DNA from: Metallibacterium scheffleri | Lineage (GTDB): Bacteria > Pseudomonadota > Gammaproteobacteria > Xanthomonadales > Rhodanobacteraceae | Direction of reading: 5' to 3' | Assembly (NCBI RefSeq): GCF_002077135.1 | Contig: NZ_LDOS01000001.1 | Location: 852,001-916,000, forward strand | DNA length: 64,000 nucleotides | In this document: one piece after another, positions 17,702 to 25,346 of the stretch | How positions within the stretch are numbered: position 1 is the first letter of the stretch | How the letters are laid out: the number at the start of each line of letters is the position of its first letter | Translations under genes and position numbers: made by a program | The notes under the pieces: model-generated | What the model was told of the DNA's origin: nothing | The model's database searches: none | What the model saw: the letters and a program-made list of their open reading frames with translations, nothing else

Positions 17702-19590
17702 GTGCGCCCGGCAGGGCGCACCTGCTTGGAGGTGAAAGTCCTCTACTCACCCGGCAAGGGGAAGAGTTAGCCAGAGGCAAGGGCGAATCGGGTGACTGGT
17801 CGTCTGAAGGAAGCCCGAGGCAAAGCGCTGGCCTGACGAACAGGAAGCGGATACGAGGCGACACGTTGGGGTGAGGCAGCAAAAGGGGTCAAAGCCCGGT
17901 ACTTGCACAGACGACGTGGCGTATATCCGACAGGCATAAGCGGGAAGGCAGGTGCGTCATACCCGGGGAGATCTCGCCTCATGCCTGAAAGGGCGACGCT
18001 GGAAGGCGGAGCGAGAAGTCAGCAGAGGCCATCCCCCAAGGGGACTTCCTGCGGGGCGTAGTAGGTGCGTTATGACCGAAGGGCCGAACATGAGAGACCG
18101 CGATTAGGACGACTGAACCTCGATGATCGACGACGAAGCAGAAGCCCGGGAAGCCGGGGCCAAGGGCCAAGAGGCGGGACAGTATCCCGTGGGTAGGCCG
18201 TGTGGTGCCGAGTCGATCACGGCGGCAGCCGGGCAAACGAAAGCGGAGGTGTCACGGCTGATGGAGGCCGTGATCGAACGCAGCAACGTGTGGTCGGCGT
18301 ATCAGAAGGTGGTTCGTAACGGTGGCGCACCGGGGGTCGATGGCCTGACGGTGGGATCGTTCAAGGACTGGCTGAAGAGACACTGGCCCTGCGTGAGAGC
18401 AGCCTTGCTGGACGGCAGTTACCTGCCGTCGGAGGTGCGCGCGGTGGACATTCCCAAGCCCTCGGGCGGGGTGCGGACACTGGGCATCCCGACGGTGCTG
18501 GATCGGCTGATCCAGCAGGCGCTGCTGCAAGTCCTTCAACCGATCGTCGAGCCGACGTTCTCCGCATCGAGCTACGGTTTCAGGCCGGGGCGCAGTGCCC
18601 ATCAAGCTCTGCGTGCGGCCAAGCACTATGTGCAGGAGGGCCGTGCGTGGGTGGTGGATATGGACTTGGAGAAGTTCTTCGACCGGGTGAACCACGACAT
18701 CCTGATGTCGCGGGTCGCCCGGCACGTCGACGACGAGCGGGTGCTCAAGCTGATCCGCCGTTATCTGGAAGCGGGCTTGATGCGTGACGGGGTGGAAACA
18801 GCACGTGACCAAGGCACGCCGCAAGGCGGGCCGTTGTCGCCGTTGCTGTCCAACATCCTGCTCACGGATTGGGATTGCGAACTGGGAAAGCGCGGACACG
18901 CGTTCTGTCGTTATGCGGATGATTGCAACATCTATGTCCGAAGCGAAGCGGCAGGGCAGCGCGTGATGGCCGCCATGAAGGTGTTCCTGGACGAACGCCT
19001 GAAGTTGCAGGTCAATGAAGCCAAGAGCGCATGCGCCACGCCATGGAAACGCAAGTTTCTGGGCTACACCCTGACGAACGCCGGTGGTCATATCAGGCTC
19101 AAGGTCGCGCCGCACAGCGTGGCCCGCCTGACCGACCGCGTGCGTGAACTGCTGCGTCAGGGGCGCGGACGTAGCCTGACCCACACCATCGAGACACTGA
19201 ACCCGGTGCTTCGTGGATGGATCGGCTATTTCCAGCTCAGCGAGAGCAAGACGGTGTGGAAGGACCTCGACGGATGGCTGCGGCGTCGGCTGCGCTGCCT
19301 GCTATGGCGGCAAGCCAAGACGCGTCCGCGGCGTACCGCGCTGCTGCGCAAACGAGGGCTGCCGGAGGCGCGGGCTTGGCACTCGGGACACAACGGGCAC
19401 GGCCCATGGTGGAACAGTGGTGCCAGTCACATGAATCAGGCGTTTCCGAAAGCCTTCTTCGACCGGCTGAAGTTGGTCTCAATGATCGAAACCAGCCGGT
19501 ATCTTCAGCGTCACTCATGAACCGCCGTATGCGGAACCGCACGTACGGTGGTGTGGGAGGGGACCGGAGGATTCCGGCTCCCTACCCGAT
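17702..19590 (+). mobile_element. Bacterial class C group II intron, apparently complete
   Basis: The element begins GTGCG directly after a terminator T tract and ends CCTACCCGAT, matching the expected GUGYG and AY boundaries, for a length of 1,889 bp. Domains I-III occupy 17702 to about 18120. The maturase gene lies in domain IV. Domain V is a 34-36-nt hairpin at 19519-19554 with the GTATGCGG...GCACGTACGG core, and domain VI follows at 19556-19590. An EBS1 candidate AAAAGG at 17881-17886 pairs with the last six exon bases TCTTTT (17696-17701), allowing one G-U pair. All parts look intact, so the intron may be functional. Confidence 0.9.
18123..19520 (+). CDS. ltrA: Group II intron reverse transcriptase/maturase (LtrA-like)
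   Basis: The 465-residue intron-encoded protein has the reverse transcriptase blocks in order. They include GAPGVDGLTVGSFKDWL, the palm motif VVDMDLEKFFDRVNHD, QGTPQGGPLSPLLSNILL and the catalytic FCRYADDCNIYV (Tyr264-Ala-Asp-Asp267). A maturase X domain follows (LNPVLRGWIGYFQLSESK). The protein ends without a DNA endonuclease domain, as is normal for class C introns, which retarget to terminator stem-loops. It promotes RNA splicing and reverse transcription of the intron into DNA. The stop codon abuts domain V. The start may instead lie at an internal ATG about 45 codons in, where strong conservation begins. Confidence 0.93.
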   Translation: MIDDEAEAREAGAKGQEAGQYPVGRPCGAESITAAAGQTKAEVSRLMEAVIERSNVWSAYQKVVRNGGAPGVDGLTVGSFKDWLKRHWPCVRAALLDGSYLPSEVRAVDIPKPSGGVRTLGIPTVLDRLIQQALLQVLQPIVEPTFSASSYGFRPGRSAHQALRAAKHYVQEGRAWVVDMDLEKFFDRVNHDILMSRVARHVDDERVLKLIRRYLEAGLMRDGVETARDQGTPQGGPLSPLLSNILLTDWDCELGKRGHAFCRYADDCNIYVRSEAAGQRVMAAMKVFLDERLKLQVNEAKSACATPWKRKFLGYTLTNAGGHIRLKVAPHSVARLTDRVRELLRQGRGRSLTHTIETLNPVLRGWIGYFQLSESKTVWKDLDGWLRRRLRCLLWRQAKTRPRRTALLRKRGLPEARAWHSGHNGHGPWWNSGASHMNQAFPKAFFDRLKLVSMIETSRYLQRHS

Positions 19591-19749
19591 GGGATCAGGT
19601 CATTCGCCAGCATGTACTCGTCAGCGGGCGACTTGATGCCCACCGCGGCAGCTGTTGCTGTTGCCTTGCAGCCATGACCAACACCTGCCCATGCAGGTCG
19701 GAGTCCCGTGCGACAATCGCGCAGAATCTTGCTTGAAACGTGATTTGCC

Positions 19750-20034
19750 ATGGCCGCCAACACTGATGCATTCCGCCGCTTTCAGGAGGAGCTCGCGGCG
19801 CTTGATCGCGCAGCCCAGCAGCATCCAGCCCCCAATTCCCAGGAGGCTGAAATGTCACGTGCGAAGTCGGAGTTCCTACTGCTGCGCAAGCGCTACAACC
19901 TGTCGGTCGCGGACGTCATCGCCTTCTTTCCGCAGGAAGATGGAATCGAATATCTGCGCCAGATCATTGCCGAATCCGAGCATGGCGCGCGCCGCGCCGG
20001 GAAGCGGCAGGCGTCATCGAAGACGAAGACTTAG
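19750..20034 (+). CDS. Small hypothetical protein, coil plus basic tail
   Basis: The 94-residue frame has a charged helical N-terminal part (FRRFQEELAALDRAAQQ), then FLLLRKRYNLSVADVIAFFP and a Lys/Arg-rich tail ending QASSKTKT. The layout faintly recalls short H-NS-type nucleoid proteins, but the DNA-binding signature of that family is missing, so I do not assign it. The start is ambiguous. The ATG at 19750 has no ribosome site, while an internal ATG at 19852 has AGGAGG 5 bp upstream and would give a 60-residue protein. It lies directly downstream of the group II intron. Confidence 0.5.
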   Translation: MAANTDAFRRFQEELAALDRAAQQHPAPNSQEAEMSRAKSEFLLLRKRYNLSVADVIAFFPQEDGIEYLRQIIAESEHGARRAGKRQASSKTKT

Positions 20035-20051
20035 AACGTATCCGTAAATAG

Positions 20052-20543
20052 GTGAACTCCTGTTCCGAGCCGCAGGCTGCGCGGCACCGGAGCAACTGGC
20101 GAGTTGGGCCCCGGGTCGTAACGGATGCGTTCTGGCAGCAGGTTGAGCCGCTGGTTCCGCAGCGGGTGATGTCGCCGGACAAGGTGTATCAGCGCAGACT
20201 TGGCGCTGGGCGGCCACTGAAGCCGCCGCTCAGATGTTCGAAGCCACCGTGTACGCGCTACGCGCGGGTTGTCAGTGGAAAGCCCTGCCCAAGGAGCGAT
20301 TTGGAAGCGCCAACGTCGTGCGCAAGCGCTACCTGGAATGGGAGCAAGCAGGGTTCTTCGAGGCGCTGTGGGAAGCAGATCGGGCCGAATACGACGAGAT
20401 GCAGGGTATCGCGTGGCGATGCCAGCGCGTGGATGGCGCGATGAAGAAGGCGCCGCTGGCTCAGGAATCGGTCGGTCCGAACCCGACGGATCGGGGGGTG
20501 AATGGGAGCAAACGCCACCTGTGGGTAGACGGCCGTGGCGTTC
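20052..20543 (+). pseudogene. IS5-family transposase remnant, frameshifted and truncated
   Basis: The first frame reads SNWRVGPRVVTDAFWQQ and continues to GAGRPLKPP. The reading then shifts by one base near 20220-20232 into a second frame with MFEATVYALRAGCQWKALP, KERFGSANVVRKRYLEWE and APLAQESVGPNPTDRG. These are the N-terminal domain and start of the catalytic domain of IS5/IS427-type transposases. Similarity stops after VDGRGV, before the rest of the DDE domain. No A-rich slippery sequence is present at the shift, so decay is more likely than programmed frameshifting. No terminal inverted repeats could be identified. Confidence 0.85.
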
Positions 20544-20573
20544 GATTTGTGCCATGGCCAGGATGTACATACC

Positions 20574-20903
20574 ATGGACATGCCAAGCCAAATGAGGTTG
20601 ACCGTGAACGCCGCCATCGAACGCATCGTGGTGCAGGCCACCACACAAGAAAAACGCGCCATAGTCGCCAAGGCCAAGAAGCTCGACATGACCGTCTCGG
20701 AGCTGATGCGCAGCGGTGCGCATGCGTACCTGCCGGCCGACGCCGACCTCGTCGCCCTGGCCGGGGCGGCTCAGGCTTCCGCCCGGCGCTCCATGGCCGC
20801 GATGGATGAGGCATTTGCGCGCATTGCTGCGAGCAACGCGCGCATCGAGGCGATGGAAGCGGCCGCCAAGGCACCGGCATCCCGTCGCAGTCACACGCCG
20901 TAA
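20574..20903 (+). CDS. Ribbon-helix-helix-like protein, MobC/CopG type
   Basis: The 109-residue product has a putative ribbon-helix-helix: a beta strand around ERIVVQATTQEKRAIVAKA and then helices KKLDMTVSELMRSGAHAYL. A long alanine-rich helix follows (RRSMAAMDEAFARIAASNAR). Proteins of this shape act as DNA-binding factors in plasmid or ICE mobilisation or as small repressors. AGGA lies about 9 bp before the ATG at 20574; later in-frame ATGs at 20580 and 20592 are possible. Its stop overlaps the next ATG by one base (TAATG), so the two form a unit. No relaxase or toxin gene is nearby, and the role is unknown. Confidence 0.6.
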   Translation: MDMPSQMRLTVNAAIERIVVQATTQEKRAIVAKAKKLDMTVSELMRSGAHAYLPADADLVALAGAAQASARRSMAAMDEAFARIAASNARIEAMEAAAKAPASRRSHTP

Positions 20904-21103
20904 TGGGCGGCGCACAGACGATCTGGAGTGCGCTCACCACGATCATCCAGATGGAGGGGCGGGTGACGCAGCAGGCGCAGTTACTGACCGCGCAACAAGC
21001 CAGGATCGAGACCCTCACCGAGCGCGTCATTCGCCTCGAAGCGCAGATGGAGATGCTGCTGATCGGCGCCGGCGCCAAGTCGCCGAGCAAGCGACTGAGG
21101 TGA
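20903..21103 (+). CDS. Short coiled-coil protein coupled to the ribbon-helix-helix gene
   Basis: The 66-residue product is mostly one helix with heptad-like spacing (LLTAQQARIETLTERVIRLEAQMEMLL) and a basic end. It overlaps the previous stop by one base. No family is recognised. It may be a partner or oligomerisation subunit of the preceding protein; that is inference from coupling alone. Confidence 0.5.
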   Translation: MGGAQTIWSALTTIIQMEGRVTQQAQLLTAQQARIETLTERVIRLEAQMEMLLIGAGAKSPSKRLR

Positions 21104-21644
21104 CTGTTGCCGCGCGTTTGAAACAATCGCGCCGTGACCTCGATGTCCTGACCCGCCTTGCTCCACCCGCAGCACTTTCGCCGACCCTGACGGGATCCGT
21201 TCGCGGAGCGCACCCACATTCGAGGGTCACCCGCCAACAAGCGAGGATCAGTCCCGGCATCGAAGCAGCATCGCGCTCCTGGTTGCGCTGGGTATTCGCA
21301 TCCCAGAACTCGGGTCAGATTCTAGGTGTGCGCAGGAAAGTGGAAGCCTATGAGCAAGCTCTGGCCATCGATGTGCCGTGTCACAGTGACCATTACTCAA
21401 ATTTGCGTCGGGCAACCATCGACTGTCCCAGCGCTGTCCCAAAAGTGTCCCAGCCCACCCCTTGGCCTGAAAATCTGTCACATGGCCATAGGTCAACCGG
21501 GCCTGAAAGAAGTCCAAACAAAAGAGCAACAGCGGCAGGCGGCAGGCGGCAGGACTCTCGATTGTTGCGGGGTCTAGATCTCAGCCCCTTTAAAGTCAAA
21601 GCAGGCCGGCTGACCGGCCGAAGCCCGCTTTGACCAATGTCATG
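21104..21644. other. Non-coding stretch at the tRNA-Arg end of the accessory region
   Basis: I find no convincing gene here. Short open frames on both strands have no recognisable motifs. The stretch contains a short tandem repeat at 21532-21552 and abuts the 3' end of tRNA-Arg, so it is probably decayed mobile-element sequence. Confidence 0.5.
21532..21552. repeat. Three tandem copies of GCGGCAG
   Basis: A 7-bp unit GCGGCAG is repeated exactly three times. It is too short for a functional claim. Confidence 0.85.
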
Positions 21645-21721
21645 TGGCGCGCCCGGAGGGATTCGAACCCCCGACCACTGCCTTCGGAGGGCAGTACTCT
21701 ATCCAGCTGAGCTACGGGCGC
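21645..21721 (-). tRNA. tRNA-Arg (anticodon CCG)
   Basis: On the minus strand the acceptor arms GCGCCCG and CGGGCGC pair, the anticodon arm is CTGCC-CTCCGAA-GGCAG (anticodon CCG) and the T arm contains GGTTCGAATCC. Discriminator G and an encoded CCA are at 21645-21648. Its 3' end faces the accessory region, the usual side for integration. Confidence 0.95.
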
Positions 21722-21847
21722 GCGAGTGCGGATTTTGACATGGATCGCGCAGGTCGTGGCGTGCCGTTGCATGCCGTGTACATCGGGTGCGGACGCGTGG
21801 TCCGGGAGCCGCACGTATGGCGCCGGTGGGTGAAAACCGCCACTGGC

Positions 21848-21875
21848 TTGAGCGAGCACGGAGCTTGGCTATACT
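21848..21875 (+). promoter_or_regulatory. Likely sigma70 promoter of the cytochrome c gene
   Basis: TTGAGC (21848-21853) and TATACT (21870-21875) are separated by 16 bp, with the cytochrome start 58 bp after the -10 box. Both hexamers are close to consensus. Confidence 0.6.
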
Positions 21876-21933
21876 TCACCGATTGGCTGCCCCGGCAGGC
21901 AGGCTCCCTTCAGGATTGAGCAGAGGTATACCC

Positions 21934-22467
21934 GTGAGCGGACCGATCAGCCCATCCGACAAGCGTTTTCTGCGGCAGTTTTCGACCGTCCTCACCATTC
22001 TCCTGCTGGTAGCGCTCGGCCTGATTGCGCTGGCTGCATACATCTACGATCGCATGCCGCAGCCTACCGATCCGGCGTTGCAGCAACAGGTGGATGCGCG
22101 CATCGCGCCGGTCGGCGCCGTGTATGCCGGCGCCGCCGGGGCGGCGGCGATGCAGGCGGCGCAGGCCGCGGCGAACAAGGCTGCGGCGTCCCAGGTGGCT
22201 TATGGCGGCACGCTCGACGGCCATGTCATCTTCAACCATCTGTGCACGACCTGTCATACCGCCGGCGTAGCGGGTGCGCCGGTCATCGGCAACAAGGCGA
22301 TGTGGGGTCCGCGCATCGCGCAGGGCATCCACGTCCTGGTGCAGCACGCGATTCACGGTTACCACGGCCCGGATGGCAATTTCATGCCGCCCAAGGGCGG
22401 CAATCCTGCATTGACCGATGCCCAGATCGAAGCCACGGTGAAGTGGATGGTGGCGCAGGTCAAATAA
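21934..22467 (+). CDS. Membrane-anchored cytochrome c5-type protein
   Basis: The 177-residue product has an uncleaved-looking N-terminal membrane helix (about 18-43, VLTILLLVALGLIALAAYIY), then an alanine-rich linker and one c-type heme motif CTTCH. NFMPPKGGNPALTDAQIEATV carries the axial Met in MPPKGG. Spacing and the MPPKGG signature match cytochrome c5. It is an electron carrier facing the periplasm. The GTG at 21934 is favoured by GAGG upstream; the longer open frame crosses the promoter. The gene stands alone between tRNA-Arg and a hydrolase gene. Confidence 0.86.
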   Translation: MSGPISPSDKRFLRQFSTVLTILLLVALGLIALAAYIYDRMPQPTDPALQQQVDARIAPVGAVYAGAAGAAAMQAAQAAANKAAASQVAYGGTLDGHVIFNHLCTTCHTAGVAGAPVIGNKAMWGPRIAQGIHVLVQHAIHGYHGPDGNFMPPKGGNPALTDAQIEATVKWMVAQVK

Positions 22468-22562
22468 GCCATCTGCCGCACCCGACGCTGCATGCCGTAC
22501 CACGCCGCGGCGCATGCACGACCCATCACGTGCCAAGTCGTCCCGCCGTCGAGACATGCCTC

Positions 22563-23255
22563 ATGAACGCACCTCCTCTCGCAGCACTGCCGGCGCATTT
22601 CCCTGATGTCGCAGGCCGCCATGCGCTGGCCGGACCGGCCGGCAGAATCGAGGTGGCCGTGGATCGGCCTGAAGCCGAACTGGCGCGGCGCGGCACGGCG
22701 ATCATCTGTCATCCGCACCCGCTGCAGGGCGGCAGCATGAGCAACAAGGTGGTGACCATGCTGGCGCGCACGCTGCGCGAATCCGGCTTGGCCACGGTGC
22801 GTTTCAACTTTCGCGGCGTCGGTGAATCGGAAGGCGGTTACGACGAAGGCCAGGGAGAAGGCGCCGATCTGGTCGCCGTGGCCGACTGGGTGCGCCAGGC
22901 GCAACCGGGCGATGCATTGTGGCTGGCGGGCTTCTCGTTCGGCAGCTACATCAGCATCGCGCACGCCCGCCAGCTCGATGCCGCAGCGTTGATCAGCGTG
23001 GCGCCGCCGGTCGGACACTGGCCTTTCGATGCGCTGGCGCTGCCGGGCTGCCCGTGGCTGGTGGTGCAGGGCGAGGATGACGAGGTGGTCGAGCCGCAAG
23101 CCGTATTCGATTTTGTCGAGCAGCTGGAAAGCAAACCAGTGCTGATCCGCATGCCGGAAACCGGACATTTCTTTCACCGTCGCCTGATGGACTTGCGCGG
23201 TGCGGTGCGCCACGCGATTCGCGGCTGGCTGCCGCCGTTGCGCGAGGTGGCGTGA
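22563..23255 (+). CDS. Alpha/beta hydrolase (COG2945-like)
   Basis: The 230-residue product resembles the small serine hydrolases of the COG2945 group. It has the oxyanion segment ICHPHPLQGGSMSNKVV, FNFRGVGESEGGYDEG, the nucleophile elbow GFSFGSYIS, an acid in QGEDDEVV and the histidine in ETGHFFHRR. It is cytosolic, with no signal peptide. The substrate is unknown. The start is the ATG with methionine-rich context at 22563. It overlaps zapE by 4 bp, so the two are co-transcribed. Confidence 0.85.
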   Translation: MNAPPLAALPAHFPDVAGRHALAGPAGRIEVAVDRPEAELARRGTAIICHPHPLQGGSMSNKVVTMLARTLRESGLATVRFNFRGVGESEGGYDEGQGEGADLVAVADWVRQAQPGDALWLAGFSFGSYISIAHARQLDAAALISVAPPVGHWPFDALALPGCPWLVVQGEDDEVVEPQAVFDFVEQLESKPVLIRMPETGHFFHRRLMDLRGAVRHAIRGWLPPLREVA

Positions 23256-24376
23256 GCGCAGCGCCGAATCTCGTGCTGCCCAGCGCGGGTTACGCCGCGG
23301 GCGTCGCCACTGGGCACTGGCAGGATGACTCCGCGCAGCGCGCCGTGCTGCTGGCTTTCGATCGCCTGCATGCGGAGTTGAGCCTGCAGTTCGCGACGCC
23401 GCCGGGTTTGCTGCAGCGCCTGGGCCAGCATTGGCGCGTCGGGTCGGCGCCGGCGCCGCTGCGCGGTCTGTATTTGTGGGGGCGCGTCGGGCGCGGCAAG
23501 ACCTTTCTGATGGATCTGTTCTACGAAGGTTTGCCCGCGGGCAAGGCCGAGCGCTGGCATTTCCACCGCTTCATGGGCATGGTGCACGACGAATTGACGC
23601 GTCTGCAGGGCATGCCCGATCCACTGCTGCACATCGGCGCGCGCATCGGTTTGCGCATCCGCGTGCTGTGCCTGGACGAGTTTCAGGTCAGCGACATCGG
23701 TGACGCCATGATTCTGGCTGAACTGCTGCGCGGCCTCTTTGCCGCGGGCGTGACCCTGGTGACCACGTCCAACGCGCCGCCCGCCGCGTTGTATCGCGAG
23801 GGTTTGCAGCGCGCGCGCTTCGTGCCGGCGATTGAACTTCTGCAGCAGCATTGCGTGGTCGTGGAACTGGCCAGCGCACAGGACTGGCGTTTGCGCGCGC
23901 TCAAGCAGGCGCCGGCCTGGTTGACGCCGCTGAACGCGCGCAGCGAGCAGCATCTCGAGCAGGTCTTCCAGCGCCTGGCGCACGGTGCGCAAGCCGAGTG
24001 CGGCGGCTGGATCGAGGTGCAGGGGCGCAAAATCGAATGCAAGCGCCGCGCCGCGCAGGTGATCTGGTTCGATTTCGAGGCGCTGTGCGGCGAGCAACGC
24101 GCGGTGGCCGATTACATCGAGATCGGCCGCGCACATGATGCGGTGCTGGTCTCGGCGGTGCCGCAATTCAATGTCGATCACGAGGATCCGGCCTTGCGCT
24201 TCGTGCAGTTGGTCGACGAGTTCTACGATCGTCAGGTCAAGCTGGTGTGCAGTGCCGCCGTGCCGATCATCGAGCTGTACGAAGGCGAGCGCCTGCGCGC
24301 CGAATTCGCGCGCACCGAGAGCCGCCTGATCGAGATGCAGAGCGAGGACTACCTGGCGCGCGAGCACAACCCCTGA
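23252..24376 (+). CDS. zapE: Cell-division protein ZapE / AFG1-like ATPase
   Basis: The 374-residue P-loop ATPase has Walker A GRVGRGKT (residues 77-84), then FLMDLFYEGL, the RWHFHRFM segment and Walker B LCLDEFQVSDIGDAM. ARFVPAIELLQQH and a C-terminal FEAL-type region complete the AFG1/ZapE family profile. In E. coli ZapE associates with the Z-ring late in constriction. The GTG start overlaps the hydrolase stop. Length is usual for the family. Confidence 0.92.
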   Translation: MSAAPNLVLPSAGYAAGVATGHWQDDSAQRAVLLAFDRLHAELSLQFATPPGLLQRLGQHWRVGSAPAPLRGLYLWGRVGRGKTFLMDLFYEGLPAGKAERWHFHRFMGMVHDELTRLQGMPDPLLHIGARIGLRIRVLCLDEFQVSDIGDAMILAELLRGLFAAGVTLVTTSNAPPAALYREGLQRARFVPAIELLQQHCVVVELASAQDWRLRALKQAPAWLTPLNARSEQHLEQVFQRLAHGAQAECGGWIEVQGRKIECKRRAAQVIWFDFEALCGEQRAVADYIEIGRAHDAVLVSAVPQFNVDHEDPALRFVQLVDEFYDRQVKLVCSAAVPIIELYEGERLRAEFARTESRLIEMQSEDYLAREHNP

Positions 24377-24456
24377 AACGGCGCCGCGCCGAGCGCGCCT
24401 GAACCGGTATCCGCGCGGCTGCGCGGTGCCGTGCCGGGGCGCGTAGGCTTGCGTGC

Positions 24457-24927
24457 ATGGCCTTCTTGCACCTTGCGTCGGCATTGATCACCAGCATCCC
24501 CCCGCGGCTCGATGCTGGCCTCGCCGCGGGGGTGCTCGGGCTGCACATCCTGATCATTGCGTTCAACATCGCCGGTCTGGTTATGGTGCCGCTGGGCATC
24601 TGGCGCGGCTGGCGCTGGGTGCGCGAACCGCTGTGGCGCAGCTTGCACCTGCTGGCGCTGGCCGTTGTGGCGCTGCAGGCGGTGCTTGGGCGCGCGTGTT
24701 TCCTGACGGTGTGGCAGGACGATCTGCAACACGCCGCGGCGCATACACCACTGATCCAGAAGTGGGTCGACTCGCTGATCTACTGGCCGCTGCCCATGGC
24801 GTTTTTCACTATGGTGTATGTGCTGGTGTTCGTGTACGTAGCGCTGCTGTGGTGGTGCTGGCCGCCGCGACGGGACTGGCGGAATCTTGGCAGTGCCGCG
24901 GGCAAGAAACCCAAGATGTTGGGTTGA
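24457..24927 (+). CDS. DUF2784 family membrane protein
   Basis: The 156-residue product has about four membrane helices and the DUF2784 hallmark region: FNIAGLVMVPLGIWRGWRWV, then LHLLALAVVALQAVLGRACFL and TVWQDDLQ. The family's function is unknown. The stop codon lies inside the -35 box of the following nrd promoter, so transcription of nrdAB is initiated separately. Confidence 0.85.
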   Translation: MAFLHLASALITSIPPRLDAGLAAGVLGLHILIIAFNIAGLVMVPLGIWRGWRWVREPLWRSLHLLALAVVALQAVLGRACFLTVWQDDLQHAAAHTPLIQKWVDSLIYWPLPMAFFTMVYVLVFVYVALLWWCWPPRRDWRNLGSAAGKKPKMLG

Positions 24928-24952
24928 CCGCGTCACTCAAGCACACTATCTT
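24924..24952 (+). promoter_or_regulatory. Sigma70 promoter of the riboswitch-nrdAB transcript
   Basis: TTGACC (24924-24929) and TATCTT (24947-24952) are 17 bp apart, close to consensus. The expected start of transcription falls within a few bases of the 5' strand of riboswitch helix P1. Confidence 0.72.
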
Positions 24953-24957
24953 GCGGT

Positions 24958-25143
24958 TGTCGGTGTCTGCGCTCTCGTCAGGAGCGCAGCTCAAAAGGGA
25001 ATCCGGTGCGACTCCGGAGCTGCCCCGCAGCGGTCAGCGGAAACGAACCCCGCCACCAGGCACTGGGATGCGCATCCCGGGAAGCGGCGGGCAGTAGGCG
25101 ACGGCGCTGCCGTCACGTCCGCGAGCCCGAAGACCTGCCGACA
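24958..25143 (+). promoter_or_regulatory. Cobalamin (adenosylcobalamin) riboswitch
   Basis: The conserved core of the B12 riboswitch is present in order: AAAAGGGAA, TGCGACTCCGGAGCTGCCCC, the B12-box region GCAGCGGTCAGC with AACCCCGCCACCAGGCACT, GGGAAGCGGCGGGCAGTAGG, and the closing GAGCCCGAAGACCTGCC. TGTCGG (24958-24963) pairs with CCGACA (25138-25143) as P1. It ends about 200 nt before nrdA. The distance to the start and lack of an obvious terminator suggest that expression control acts further downstream, possibly at translation. It should lower nrdAB expression when adenosylcobalamin is plentiful. Confidence 0.95.
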
Positions 25144-25346
25144 CATCGGGCCACGGGCCCGGTGCGTGTCGCAGGCTATGCGATGCCCACCGGGGATGCT
25201 CGCGGTGCCGGTGCGGGTGGCCGCCTCCGCGGGGAGGACGGTCGCAGACGCGGCGCGCAAGCGTCCGCTGCGATCGTGCTCCGTTGTTCCACCCACGGCC
25301 CTGCGCGCGGGCGCAGGTCATGCCCATTTTGCCGTCGGGGAATCCC

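Noticed and set aside
20052-20543. Programmed -1 frameshifting in the IS5-type transposase
   Set aside because: No slippery heptamer is at the shift site and the catalytic domain is truncated soon after, so it is a relic.
21393-21599. A minus-strand frame that might be the end of a tyrosine recombinase near tRNA-Arg
   Set aside because: Only a vague resemblance in a short tail was seen; no catalytic Arg/His/Tyr motif is present.
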